DNA of 64,000 nucleotides from Enterobacter hormaechei ATCC 49162 (GTDB lineage: Bacteria > Pseudomonadota > Gammaproteobacteria > Enterobacterales > Enterobacteriaceae). The translations under genes were made by a program, and so were the position numbers. This document shows positions 53,177-61,042 of this stretch, piece after piece. Below the pieces are notes generated by a model, which was not told the DNA's origin, did not search any database, and saw only the letters and a program-made list of their open reading frames with translations. The DNA lies in contig NZ_MKEQ01000001.1 in the NCBI RefSeq assembly GCF_001875655.1, positions 496,001 through 560,000 on the forward strand, read 5' to 3'. How positions within the stretch are numbered: the stretch's first letter is position 1; each line of letters starts with the position of its first letter.

Positions 53177-54448
53177 TTAGTTGCTGGCAGTTTTCATCGG
53201 CTGGTCAGGCTTTTTGTCATTCCCGGCGATAAACGGGCTCCACGGCTGAGCGCGTACCGGCTGTTCGGTCTGCCAGACGACGTTGAACTGGCCGTTGCCT
53301 TCAATTTCACCAATCATGACGGGCTTATGCAGGTGGTGGTTGGTGGCATCCATGGTCAGCGTAAAGCCGGACGGCGCGTTGAACGACTGGCCCGCCATTG
53401 CCGCGCGCACTTTGTCCACGTCGGTCGTCCCGGCTTTTTCAACTGCCTGCGCCCACATATGAAGGCCAACGTAGGTCGCTTCCATCGGATCGTTGGTCAC
53501 GACGGTATCGGCATTCGGCAGCTTATGGGCTTTCGCGTAAGCTCTGTAGGCCGCGACAAAAGTCTGGTTGGTCGGGTTATCAACGGATTCGAAGTAGTTC
53601 CACGCCGCCAGGTTACCCACCAGCGGTTTGGTATCAATGCCGCGCAGTTCTTCCTCGCCCACCGAGAACGCCACCACCGGTACGTCCGTGGCTTTCAGCC
53701 CCTGGTTCGCCAGCTCTTTATAGAAAGGCACGTTGGAATCACCGTTGATGGTGGAGACCACCGCCGTTTTACCGCCTGTGGAGAATTTCTTGATATTGGC
53801 AACAATGGTCTGGTAATCGCTATGACCAAACGGGGTGTAGACCTCTTCAATATCTTTATCCTCCACGCCTTTCGAGTGCAGGAAGGCGCGGAGGATCTTG
53901 TTCGTGGTGCGCGGGTAGACGTAGTCCGTTCCCAGCAGGAAGAAGCGTTTCGCGCTGCCGCCGTCTTCACTCATCAGGTACTCCACCGCCGGGATCGCCT
54001 GCTGGTTCGGTGCCGCACCGGTATAGAAGACGTTAGGTGACATCTCTTCGCCTTCATACTGCACCGGATAGAACAGCAAACCGTTAAGCTCCTCAAAGAC
54101 CGGCAGGACCGATTTACGCGATACGGAGGTCCAGCAGCCAAACACCACGGCGACCTTATCCTGGCTCAGAAGCTGGCGGGCTTTTTCGGCAAACAGCGGC
54201 CAGTTGGAGGCCGGGTCAACCACCACCGGCTCCAGCTTTTTCCCGAGCACGCCGCCTTTGGCATTGATTTCGTCGATGGTCATCAGGGCGACATCTTTCA
54301 GGGGTGTTTCTGAAATGGCCATCGTGCCGGAGAGAGAATGCATAATCCCGACTTTAATGGTCTCGGCGGCCTGGACGCCAAAGCTCATCCCCATGGCGAC
54401 CACGGAGGCGGACAAGGCGAACGCTTTAATAAAGGTACGACGGTGCAT
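53177..54448 (-). CDS. urtA: Urea ABC transporter substrate-binding protein UrtA
   Basis: A 423-residue periplasmic binding protein. The signal peptide MHRRTFIKAFALSASVVAMG has the twin-arginine-like RRTFIKA, as is usual for UrtA. Binding domain: IKVGIMHSLSGTMAISETPL, VDPASNWPLFAEKARQLLSQ, VVFGCWTSVSRKSVLPVFEE, NGLLFYPVQYEGEEMSPNVF and TDYVYPRTTNKILRAFLHSK. The GCWTSxSRKSVLPxxE and YPVQYEGEE segments mark the urea branch of the family. It is first in urtABCDE and is preceded by a sigma-54 promoter. No urease genes are in the window, though they may lie elsewhere. Confidence 0.96.
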   Translation of the reverse strand: MHRRTFIKAFALSASVVAMGMSFGVQAAETIKVGIMHSLSGTMAISETPLKDVALMTIDEINAKGGVLGKKLEPVVVDPASNWPLFAEKARQLLSQDKVAVVFGCWTSVSRKSVLPVFEELNGLLFYPVQYEGEEMSPNVFYTGAAPNQQAIPAVEYLMSEDGGSAKRFFLLGTDYVYPRTTNKILRAFLHSKGVEDKDIEEVYTPFGHSDYQTIVANIKKFSTGGKTAVVSTINGDSNVPFYKELANQGLKATDVPVVAFSVGEEELRGIDTKPLVGNLAAWNYFESVDNPTNQTFVAAYRAYAKAHKLPNADTVVTNDPMEATYVGLHMWAQAVEKAGTTDVDKVRAAMAGQSFNAPSGFTLTMDATNHHLHKPVMIGEIEGNGQFNVVWQTEQPVRAQPWSPFIAGNDKKPDQPMKTASN

Positions 54449-54530
54449 ATTTTCACTCCTGAAAAAGAAAGCTGTGCGAAGACGTCCGTTACCGCCCGGA
54501 CGCAGAAAAAAGTAACGCCAGTTTCAGGAG

Positions 54531-54546
54531 AGCAAAAAGAGTGCCA
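54531..54546 (-). promoter_or_regulatory. Sigma-54 promoter of urtABCDE
   Basis: Read leftward: TGGCAC (54546-54541), five bases TCTTT, then TTGCT (54535-54531). This is a full match to the sigma-54 -24/-12 pattern TGGCAC-N5-TTGCW. It lies about 85 bases before the urtA start and points at it. Confidence 0.88.
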
Positions 54547-54611
54547 GGTTGCAGAAGCAGGATTTTTAAAGGGGATGACGCAAGGAACGGCGGGAAACGA
54601 CTCAGAATGGT

Positions 54612-54642
54612 ATAGCGCTGCACTGTAATAATGCAGCGCTAT
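54612..54642. promoter_or_regulatory. NtrC-like enhancer palindrome upstream of urtA
   Basis: ATAGCGCTGCA (54612-54622) and TGCAGCGCTAT (54632-54642) are perfect 11-base inverted arms. Inside, TGCACT-N5-AATGCA (54619-54635) resembles the NtrC site TGCACC-N5-GGTGCA. It is centred about 90 bases upstream of the sigma-54 boxes, a normal enhancer distance. There is no U-tract, so a terminator is unlikely. Confidence 0.7.
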
Positions 54643-54650
54643 GGACAACG

Positions 54651-55754
54651 TTACCAGACGTCGCTGGCGATTTGCGTGACCAGGCGAACTTTATCCCACT
54701 GCTGGGCTTCGCTCAGGCTGTTACCCTCTTCCGTGGAGGCAAATCCGCACTGCGGGCTAAGGCAAATCTGCTCTTTCGCTACGTATTGTGCGGCTTCTTC
54801 CAGACGCGCTTTCACCCCTTCCGGGTTCTCCAGTTCGCCGTGCTTGGTCGTGATCAGCCCCAGAACCACCTGCTGTTTACCCGGGCGGATAAAACGCAGT
54901 GGCGCGAAGTCGCCGCTACGGTCGTTGTCATACTCAAGGAAGAACGCGTCGACGTTCACCGTGCCGAACAGCACCTCCGCCACCGGCTCATAGCCGCCTT
55001 CGGAAATCCAGGTTGAGCGGAAGTTGCCGCGGCAGACGTGCAGCCCGATGGTCAGGTCATCCGGTTTGCCTTCCAGCGCTTTATTCAGCACCCGGGCATA
55101 GATGCGGGCAAGTTCGTCTGCATCATCACCGCGCTCGCGGATCTGGCGGCGCTGGTCATCCGAACAAAGATAGGCCCAGACGGTGTCATCCAGTTGCAGA
55201 TAGCGGCAGCCCGCGTCGTAAAATGCCCGAATGGCATCGCGCCAGGTGGTCGCCAGATCGTCAAAGTAGACGTCCAGATCCGGGTAGACCGTGGCATCAA
55301 TATCCTTGCGCCCACCGCGGAAGTGCAGCACGCTCGGGCTAGGAATGGTCATCTTCGGCTGTGCGTTACCGCTGATGCTTTTGAGGTAGCGGAAATCGTC
55401 CAGCATAGGATGATCGCCGAAGCCCAGTTTGCCCGTTACGCGCACGCCGTGGGCTTTGGTCTGCACCCCGTTGAACTGAATGCCCTGCTGGGAATCATAA
55501 CGCTCCACGCCCTGTAGCCCGTCGAAGAAGTCAAAGTGCCACCAGGCGCGGCGGAATTCACCGTCCGTCACCACATGCAGGCCGCAGGCGCACTGCTGCT
55601 CGACAACATGGCGAATGGCCTCGTCCTCGACCGCGCGAAGCTGCCCGGCATCGATCTCACCGCGGGCAAATTGCAGACGGGCCTGTTTAATGGCATCCGG
55701 GCGTAAAAAACTGCCGACTACATCGGCGCGGTACGGGGCGTGGTGTCGCTGCAT
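54651..55754 (-). CDS. Cobalamin-independent methionine synthase-like protein (MetE C-terminal family)
   Basis: A 367-residue protein equal to the C-terminal barrel of MetE, of the YxjG/YxjH type. APYRADVVGSFLRPDAIKQA is the family start; DGEFRRAWWHFDFFDGLQGV follows. Zinc ligands: His and Cys in TIGLHVCRGNFRSTW, Glu in FFLEYDNDRSGDFAPL, and Cys in ICLSPQCGFASTEEGNSLSE. Such proteins transfer a methyl group to homocysteine, or cleave related compounds, with methyl donors other than methyltetrahydrofolate polyglutamate. No N-terminal MetE domain is present, which is normal here. The gene lies divergent to no neighbour: rhodanese follows upstream in the same direction after a 157-base gap. Confidence 0.9.
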   Translation of the reverse strand: MQRHHAPYRADVVGSFLRPDAIKQARLQFARGEIDAGQLRAVEDEAIRHVVEQQCACGLHVVTDGEFRRAWWHFDFFDGLQGVERYDSQQGIQFNGVQTKAHGVRVTGKLGFGDHPMLDDFRYLKSISGNAQPKMTIPSPSVLHFRGGRKDIDATVYPDLDVYFDDLATTWRDAIRAFYDAGCRYLQLDDTVWAYLCSDDQRRQIRERGDDADELARIYARVLNKALEGKPDDLTIGLHVCRGNFRSTWISEGGYEPVAEVLFGTVNVDAFFLEYDNDRSGDFAPLRFIRPGKQQVVLGLITTKHGELENPEGVKARLEEAAQYVAKEQICLSPQCGFASTEEGNSLSEAQQWDKVRLVTQIASDVW

Positions 55755-55910
55755 GGAAATCTCCTCTGTCTGTCGGCGTTAATTGCCCACAGTGATAATT
55801 CATCTCTTGAAGTTTTAGACTTCTGGATGTCTAAACGTCCTGAAAAGATGTCATACCGGCCCCCTGCCGACAAACGAGAAAATTTCATCTGTGTTGAAAT
55901 AAATTCATGT

Positions 55911-56321
55911 TCACAGGGCGGATGATGCGGAACCTGCAAAGGCGAACTCCTCATCTTCCCAGCCGGTCATGCCCCCGAGCATAATTTTGACCGGCAGACC
56001 CAGACGCGCCAGCTTCAGCGCCGCCCGGTCCGCCCCGTTGCAGTGCGGGCCTGCACAATAGACGACAAACAATGTCTCTTCCGGCCACGCTTTCATCCGC
56101 TCTGCGGTGATCTGGCTCCAGGGCAAATGCAGCGCCCCGGGCAGGTGCCGCCGGGCAAAATGCTCAGGTTTTCCGACCACGTGCAGCAGAACAAAGTCCT
56201 GCTCACCGCTGGACACGGCGTGATGCACATCGGCGCAGTCCGTCTCAACGCTCAGACGACGCAGAAAATGTCCCACGGCTTCCTGCGGCTCAGCAGCCGG
56301 AAATTCAGTAACATAGCTCAT
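55911..56321 (-). CDS. Rhodanese-domain protein
   Basis: A 136-residue single rhodanese domain. VLLHVVGKPEHFARRHLPGA and LHLPWSQITAERMKAWPEET are the CH2A-like region; the active loop is LFVVYCAGPHCNGADRAALK with the catalytic Cys in YCAGPHC, then LPVKIMLGGMTGWEDEEFAF (CH2B). The loop C-A-G-P-H-C-N-G has two cysteines. It moves sulfane sulfur, probably in the cytoplasm. The ftrA gene is divergent across 61 bases and may regulate it, as AraC-type regulators often sit opposite their target. Confidence 0.9.
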   Translation of the reverse strand: MSYVTEFPAAEPQEAVGHFLRRLSVETDCADVHHAVSSGEQDFVLLHVVGKPEHFARRHLPGALHLPWSQITAERMKAWPEETLFVVYCAGPHCNGADRAALKLARLGLPVKIMLGGMTGWEDEEFAFAGSASSAL

Positions 56322-56382
56322 GAATCTTCCTCATTTGGGGTGTTTGTGTTAACACTACTCTATCCCTTAATTCAGCCCATGA

Positions 56383-57390
56383 ATGCGTCCGCCTATGCCA
56401 GAAAACAGCAAAAAGATGACAAACTTAAGTCATCCCTCTCCGCGCGCCGTCGTGCTGGCCTATGACGGTTTATGTACCTTTGAGTTTGGTGTGGCGGTAG
56501 AAATCTTTGGCCTGCCGCGCCCGGAAATGGGCGAGGAGTGGTATCAGTTCGCCGTGGCGAGCGTGGATGACGGCGAACTCCGGGCAACGGGCGGGATCCG
56601 GATTATTGCCGATGGCGATCTGCGTCTGCTGGAGACGGCGGATGTGGTGATTGTTCCCGGCTGGCGAGGGCTGGACGAACCCGTACCCGAGGCGCTCTGC
56701 CAGGCGCTCCGCGCGGCGCATGCGCGCGGTTGCCAGCTACTCTCGATCTGTTCTGGCGTTTTTGTTCTGGCGGCATCAGGTCTGCTTAATGGCCGGAAGG
56801 CAACCACCCACTGGCGCTACACGCAAGCCCTGAAAACACGCTATCCCGCCATTACCGTGGTCGAAGATGTCCTGTATCAGGACGAGGGCGATATTCTCAC
56901 TTCCGCAGGCAGCGCCGCGGGGATTGATCTGTGCCTGCACGTGGTGCGACGGAATTACGGTATGGAGGCGGCAAACCGCGTGGCGCGTCGACTGGTGATC
57001 CCGCCCCATCGGGACGGCTCGCAAACCCAGCAACTTAGCCGACCGGTGGCCCAGTTGCGGGAGAGCCAGCGTTTGGGCCAGCTGTTTGACTATCTTCACC
57101 AGCATCTGGCTGTTTCCCATACCGTCGAATCGCTGGCCCTGCGGGTTGGTATGAGTCAGCGCACCTTTCTACGTCGTTTCCAGGACGCAACCGGAACAAC
57201 GCCCGCGCGCTGGTTATTGACTGCGCGATTGCAGCGGGTAAAAGATTATCTCGAAAACAGTCGACTCAGTATCGACAATATTGCGGAACAAACCGGATTT
57301 GGGCAAAGCGCCACGCTGCGCCACCATTTCCGGCAGCAATTTGCGCTTTCGCCCGCGCAATATCGCAAAAAATTTTTGCAGCCGGGATGA
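56383..57390 (+). CDS. ftrA: Transcriptional regulator FtrA (DJ-1/PfpI plus AraC HTH)
   Basis: A 335-residue GlxA-type regulator. The N-terminal DJ-1/PfpI-like domain reads VVLAYDGLCTFEFGVAVEIF, DVVIVPGWRGLDEPVPEALC and LLSICSGVFVLAASGLLNGR (the nucleophile-elbow SICSG), with KATTHWRYTQALKTRYPAI. The AraC HTH pair follows from about 235: VESLALRVGMSQRTFLRRFQ and IDNIAEQTGFGQSATLRHHF. It matches FtrA in length and layout. The start is uncertain: ATG 56383 has no clear ribosome site, and ATG at 56395 or 56416 are alternatives. Divergent to a rhodanese gene. Confidence 0.88.
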   Translation: MRPPMPENSKKMTNLSHPSPRAVVLAYDGLCTFEFGVAVEIFGLPRPEMGEEWYQFAVASVDDGELRATGGIRIIADGDLRLLETADVVIVPGWRGLDEPVPEALCQALRAAHARGCQLLSICSGVFVLAASGLLNGRKATTHWRYTQALKTRYPAITVVEDVLYQDEGDILTSAGSAAGIDLCLHVVRRNYGMEAANRVARRLVIPPHRDGSQTQQLSRPVAQLRESQRLGQLFDYLHQHLAVSHTVESLALRVGMSQRTFLRRFQDATGTTPARWLLTARLQRVKDYLENSRLSIDNIAEQTGFGQSATLRHHFRQQFALSPAQYRKKFLQPG

Positions 57391-57399
57391 TAAACAGAC

Positions 57400-57426
57400 A
57401 AAAAAAAACCGCCATAATCTGGCGGT
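57400..57426 (-). terminator. Strong leftward terminator downstream of the unknown secreted protein gene
   Basis: Read leftward: ACCGCCA-GATTA-TGGCGGT followed by nine T. A clear Rho-independent terminator for transcripts coming from the right, 115 bases past the stop of the gene at 57542. It lies just beyond the end of ftrA on the other strand. Confidence 0.92.
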
Positions 57427-57541
57427 AAATGCTTGCATGGATAGATTTGTATTTTGGTATCTACGCTCCGGTATTCCATACCGGAATGCGGATCACCTGC
57501 AATCTATCACTGTGAGCCTCAACGAAGCATAAACGAATCGA
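57427..57541 (-). ncRNA. Candidate 3'-UTR or small RNA ending at the terminator
   Basis: The 115 bases between the stop at 57542 and the terminator are structured. CCGGTAT-TCC-ATACCGG near 57469-57485 is a seven-base-pair hairpin, and the sequence AAAATACAAATCTATCCATG just before the terminator is A/U-rich and unstructured, a pattern seen in Hfq-dependent RNAs. Hairpin, single-stranded seed and U-rich terminator fit a 3'-UTR-derived small RNA. I do not recognise a known one, and no promoter is evident inside the gap. Confidence 0.35.
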
Positions 57542-57904
57542 TTAACCCGCTTTGGTATTAATTTGCAGATAACGCATCAGCCCCTGCTCTGCGCTCTGGC
57601 GGGCATCATCATTAATCGCTTCGAGATAAAATGCGCGAGAGACCCCATACGGCGCCTGCTCTGAAGGATAAACGGCGAACTGGAAGGTCTTACCCCTCGC
57701 CTTATTGGTACAGCCCAGTTCCCAACGATCTTCACTGACCTGGGTGCTATTACATTCGACACGTCCGTAATCGCTGGTTAAATACGATCCGACACGGCTT
57801 TTTGCTGACTGAATATATTCTGGTTCTTCATTTGAATAGATGCTGGCCGCAGCACCTGCCGCAACCACTACGCCCAGAAGTGATAGCACAATTATTTTTT
57901 TCAT
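57542..57904 (-). CDS. Unknown exported protein
   Basis: A 120-residue protein not recognised. The N-terminus MKKIIVLSLLGVVVAAGAAA is a signal peptide or membrane anchor. The mature part has two cysteines in VECNSTQVSEDRWELGCTN that could form a disulfide, then KTFQFAVYPSEQAPYGVSRA and FYLEAINDDARQSAEQGLMR. It looks like a small periplasmic or anchored protein. It is the only gene of its transcript, ended by the terminator at 57400-57426 after a long 3' region. Confidence 0.8.
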   Translation of the reverse strand: MKKIIVLSLLGVVVAAGAAASIYSNEEPEYIQSAKSRVGSYLTSDYGRVECNSTQVSEDRWELGCTNKARGKTFQFAVYPSEQAPYGVSRAFYLEAINDDARQSAEQGLMRYLQINTKAG

Positions 57905-58147
57905 TTATTCGATCCAATCCTTAGCCAGAAAAGTCTTATTGTAAATGATTTCCCAACAAATCTAGTTGTTCTTTGCATACCAGAAATGGGAGTTTACAAC
58001 GTCAATATAGCTTTTAAGAATAGTCTTATGTGCGTTTAATTGCGACCACAAATTTTGACAGTCTTTTTTCTCAAATTTAAAGAGTGTAATAATTACTCTA
58101 TGAAATTATCCCTACGATGACCGTAGCGTATTTTCGGGGGCTAAAGG

Positions 58148-58381
58148 ATGTTCAGAAAAGGGTTTTCACTACTCATGCTGATCGGCGCGCTGTTCTCAGG
58201 ACAAGTGATGGCGGAGCACAAAGGACATAAATTTCTGTATGTGAAAAACGCCGACCATCAGCTTCGACATGAAGCTGACAGCGACGAGTTACGCAGTGAG
58301 GCCGAGGAGTCTGCGGAGGGGTTGCGCGAACACCATGCCTGGCAGAAATCGCGCAAACCGGATACCCACTTTCCGGGTTAG
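58148..58381 (+). CDS. yncJ: Small exported protein YncJ
   Basis: A 77-residue protein with signal peptide RKGFSLLMLIGALFSGQVMA and mature start EHKGHKFLYVKNADHQLRHE, followed by ADSDELRSEAEESAEGLREH and a Trp-Gln-Lys-Ser-Arg-Lys-Pro tail. The DHQLRHEADSDELR segment matches E. coli YncJ. Function unknown. Its stop overlaps the end of the convergent rlhA gene by four bases. The 243 bases upstream (57905-58147) are AT-rich and hold its promoter; nothing else is seen there. Confidence 0.9.
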   Translation: MFRKGFSLLMLIGALFSGQVMAEHKGHKFLYVKNADHQLRHEADSDELRSEAEESAEGLREHHAWQKSRKPDTHFPG

Positions 58382-60342
58382 CTGCCTTTACGCTTCGGCA
58401 GGGTTTTCATCAAATCGTCCGGGCTGACGGACGCCACAATGCTGCCCGGTGGTGGCATTTTAAAGATGTGATTCTTCATCTTGCCGATAACGTGCATTTC
58501 ACACGGACGGCAGTCAAACTTCAGCGTCAGCACTTCATCGCCATTCACCAGCTGCATCGGCGTCGCTTTCCAGCTTTTAATATTGCCTTTCGCCTGTTTC
58601 GGGCAAAGGTTAAAGGCAAAGCGCAGGCAGTGTTTGGTGATCATCACCGGGACATCGCCCTTCTCTTCATGCGCTTCATACGCGGCGTCAATCAGCTGCA
58701 CGCCGTGACGATGATAAAACGCGCGCGCCTTGTGGTTGTAAACGTTCGCCAGGAAGGAGAGATGGGTGTCCGGGTAGACCGGCGCAGGCACCGCTTCGGC
58801 CTTACGGCTGCCGCGCGGATAGTTAGCCAGACGGGCTTCATCCAGCATCTCGGCCGTTTCACGGCGGAACTGGTTCAGCAGGCTGTTCGGCACAAACAGC
58901 GCATCCGGCAGGTTCACCTCAATATTACGCGCGTAATAGATGGTCTGCCCCAGCTTCGCCACGCCATCCTTAAGGCTGTTGAGCGCTTTCTCCGCATTGT
59001 TCGCCACCTCGAACAGGCCGTCGAGGGTATGCGTGACGCTGATACCGTCTTCACAGGTCATGGTCAGGATCAGCTGCTCTTCCCAGCCCCCCAGCGCGAT
59101 ATCCACCGCAATGCGGCGCTCGCTGGAGGTTTTGAGCAAGGCCTGCTGCCAGTTGTGGTCCAGGTTACGGTTCAGCGCCGCGTTGGGACGCGCTTTGTAG
59201 AGATCGGCTGGCATTTCGTTCGGCCAGACGCGATAGCGATTTTCGCCGGTTTTCTCCACCGTATTGGCGCGGAAACCCACCACTTCACGTTTGATCATCA
59301 CGTTGAGACCATCGCCGTTCGCCAGCGGCTCTGTCACCTGAACGTCAAGATGGTCTTTCGCCACTTTCAGCACTTCACCTACCGGCAGGCCGATAAACTT
59401 TGGTGAATCAAACGCGCCGATATCCCCTTTGCGCGCATTGACAAAATAATCCGTACTGCCGCGGTGGAAGGTTTTATCCGTAGACGGAATAAAGAAATGC
59501 TCTGTACGTCCGGCGGAGGCGCGCGCCAGATCCCCGCGATCGTCGATGATGGTATCCAGCATCTGGCGATAATGCGCGGTGATATTTTTCACATAGCTCA
59601 TGTCTTTGTAGCGCCCTTCAATTTTGAAGGAGCGTACCCCGGCGTCGATCAGCGCGCCGAGGTTCGCCGTCTGATCGTTATCTTTCATCGACAAGAGGTG
59701 TTTTTCGAACGCCACCACGCGGCCCTGATCGTCTTTCAGGGTATACGGCAGACGGCAGGCCTGGGAGCAATCTCCCCGGTTAGCGCTGCGCCCCGTCTGG
59801 GCGTGGGAAATGTTGCACTGACCGGAATAGGCCACGCACAGCGCGCCGTGGATAAAGAATTCAATCGTCGCGTCGGTTGCCTGGTGGATATCGCGGATCT
59901 GATTGAGGTTCAGCTCGCGCGCCAGAACAATCTGCGTAAATCCGACGTCCGAGAGAAACTTCGCCTTCTCAACGGTGCGGATATCGCACTGGGTGCTGGC
60001 GTGAAGCTCAATCGGCGGGATATCCAGTTCCAGAACGCCCATATCCTGAACGATCAGGGCGTCAACGCCGGTCTGGTAGAGATCGGTGATCAGACGCTGC
60101 GCAGGCTCCAGTTCATCATCATGAAGAATGGTGTTCAGGGTCACGAACACCTTCGCCCCGAAACGGTGGGCAAACGGTACCAGTTCGGCAATGTCGCGCA
60201 GGCTGTTGCTGGCGTTATGACGGGCACCGAAGCCAGGGCCGCCAATGTAGACGGCATCTGCACCGTGAAGAATGGCTTCACGGGCAATGGCGGCGTCGCG
60301 GGCCGGGCTTAGCAGTTCAAGATGATGGGAGTGCAGGCGCAT
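58378..60342 (-). CDS. rlhA: 23S rRNA C2501 hydroxylase RlhA (U32 family)
   Basis: A 654-residue peptidase-U32-family protein matching E. coli RlhA (YdcP). LELLSPARDAAIAREAILHG, ADAVYIGGPGFGARHNASNS and FVTLNTILHDDELEPAQRLI form the barrel start; EFFIHGALCVAYSGQCNISH, AQTGRSANRGDCSQACRLPY carry the U32 cysteines (C, C, C, C) that bind an iron-sulfur cluster, and FKIEGRYKDMSYVKNITAHY is the family signature. The C-terminus has more cysteines (KFDCRPCEMHVIGKMKNH). RlhA with prephenate hydroxylates C2501 of 23S rRNA. It lies beside yncJ and sutR as in K-12. Confidence 0.95.
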   Translation of the reverse strand: MRLHSHHLELLSPARDAAIAREAILHGADAVYIGGPGFGARHNASNSLRDIAELVPFAHRFGAKVFVTLNTILHDDELEPAQRLITDLYQTGVDALIVQDMGVLELDIPPIELHASTQCDIRTVEKAKFLSDVGFTQIVLARELNLNQIRDIHQATDATIEFFIHGALCVAYSGQCNISHAQTGRSANRGDCSQACRLPYTLKDDQGRVVAFEKHLLSMKDNDQTANLGALIDAGVRSFKIEGRYKDMSYVKNITAHYRQMLDTIIDDRGDLARASAGRTEHFFIPSTDKTFHRGSTDYFVNARKGDIGAFDSPKFIGLPVGEVLKVAKDHLDVQVTEPLANGDGLNVMIKREVVGFRANTVEKTGENRYRVWPNEMPADLYKARPNAALNRNLDHNWQQALLKTSSERRIAVDIALGGWEEQLILTMTCEDGISVTHTLDGLFEVANNAEKALNSLKDGVAKLGQTIYYARNIEVNLPDALFVPNSLLNQFRRETAEMLDEARLANYPRGSRKAEAVPAPVYPDTHLSFLANVYNHKARAFYHRHGVQLIDAAYEAHEEKGDVPVMITKHCLRFAFNLCPKQAKGNIKSWKATPMQLVNGDEVLTLKFDCRPCEMHVIGKMKNHIFKMPPPGSIVASVSPDDLMKTLPKRKGS

Positions 60343-60422
60343 ACTTCGTCGTTATCCGTTATGGTCAAAATGGCGGCTATTGTAGTCAGAAGTCTGTGTC
60401 AGTGAAACCGTTTTGCGACGCT

Positions 60423-60950
60423 TTAGCGGGGATAATGGATCAGAGAGTGAAAATGCACCGTCCGGGCGCTGCTGTTGCGGTACGCGTGCGGTTTATCGCC
60501 AGCAAAACGCGCACCCGAATCAGCTTGAATCGTCCGCCAGATACCGTCGATTTGCATGTCCAGAACACCGCTTATCACTACCACGTGTTCAATCACCCCG
60601 GCTTCGTGCGGCGTGGACTCGCTCAGCGCGCCGGGCGACAGCGTGATGGAGAAATGGTCAAACTTAAGCTGGTCGTCCCAGGGGAAAAGCGGTTTCACCA
60701 CCATCGCCTGCTGCTGCGGATCGAACACCGCCTGCGGGTCGCTCTCTGGGGTGATAAATGCCGAAAAAGGCACGTTCAGCCCGGTTGCGATTTTCCACAA
60801 GGTAGAGACCGTCGGGCTGGACTCGTTGCGTTCGATTTGCCCAAGCATCGCTTTCGATACGCCCGTCTCTTCCGCCAGTTTCGACAGGCTCCAGCCCCGC
60901 GCCTGGCGCAGCGCTTTCAGTGTGGTTGCAAGGTGTTGCGTTATGTCCAT
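60423..60950 (-). CDS. sutR: XRE-cupin regulator SutR (YdcN)
   Basis: A 175-residue regulator. HTH: TTLKALRQARGWSLSKLAEE, TGVSKAMLGQIERNESSPTV, STLWKIATGLNVPFSAFITP. A cupin domain follows: FDHFSITLSPGALSESTPHE, AGVIEHVVVISGVLDMQIDG, and HAYRNSSARTVHFHSLIHYP. The match to E. coli SutR, a regulator of sulfur-utilisation genes, is close. I chose ATG 60950 (MDITQHLATT); the frame further upstream is open but has no site. Divergent to ydcO across 92 bases, as in K-12. Confidence 0.93.
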   Translation of the reverse strand: MDITQHLATTLKALRQARGWSLSKLAEETGVSKAMLGQIERNESSPTVSTLWKIATGLNVPFSAFITPESDPQAVFDPQQQAMVVKPLFPWDDQLKFDHFSITLSPGALSESTPHEAGVIEHVVVISGVLDMQIDGIWRTIQADSGARFAGDKPHAYRNSSARTVHFHSLIHYPR

Positions 60951-61042
60951 GGTTCCTCCCGTTGCGACAAAGCATACCACTTGTACGCTATAGCGCACAG
61001 TGATACCTTACCCCGGACGTTATAACGCACAACGGAGTTTTC

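Noticed and set aside
52916..54040. 374-codon rightward frame across urtB and urtA
   Set aside because: Spans two certain genes on the other strand and has no domain.
54612..54642. Palindrome read as a terminator of the MetE-like gene
   Set aside because: No U-tract follows in either direction, and position and core fit an NtrC enhancer of urtA.
58468..60312. Two long rightward frames antisense to rlhA
   Set aside because: Shadow frames of a conserved gene with complete U32 motifs.
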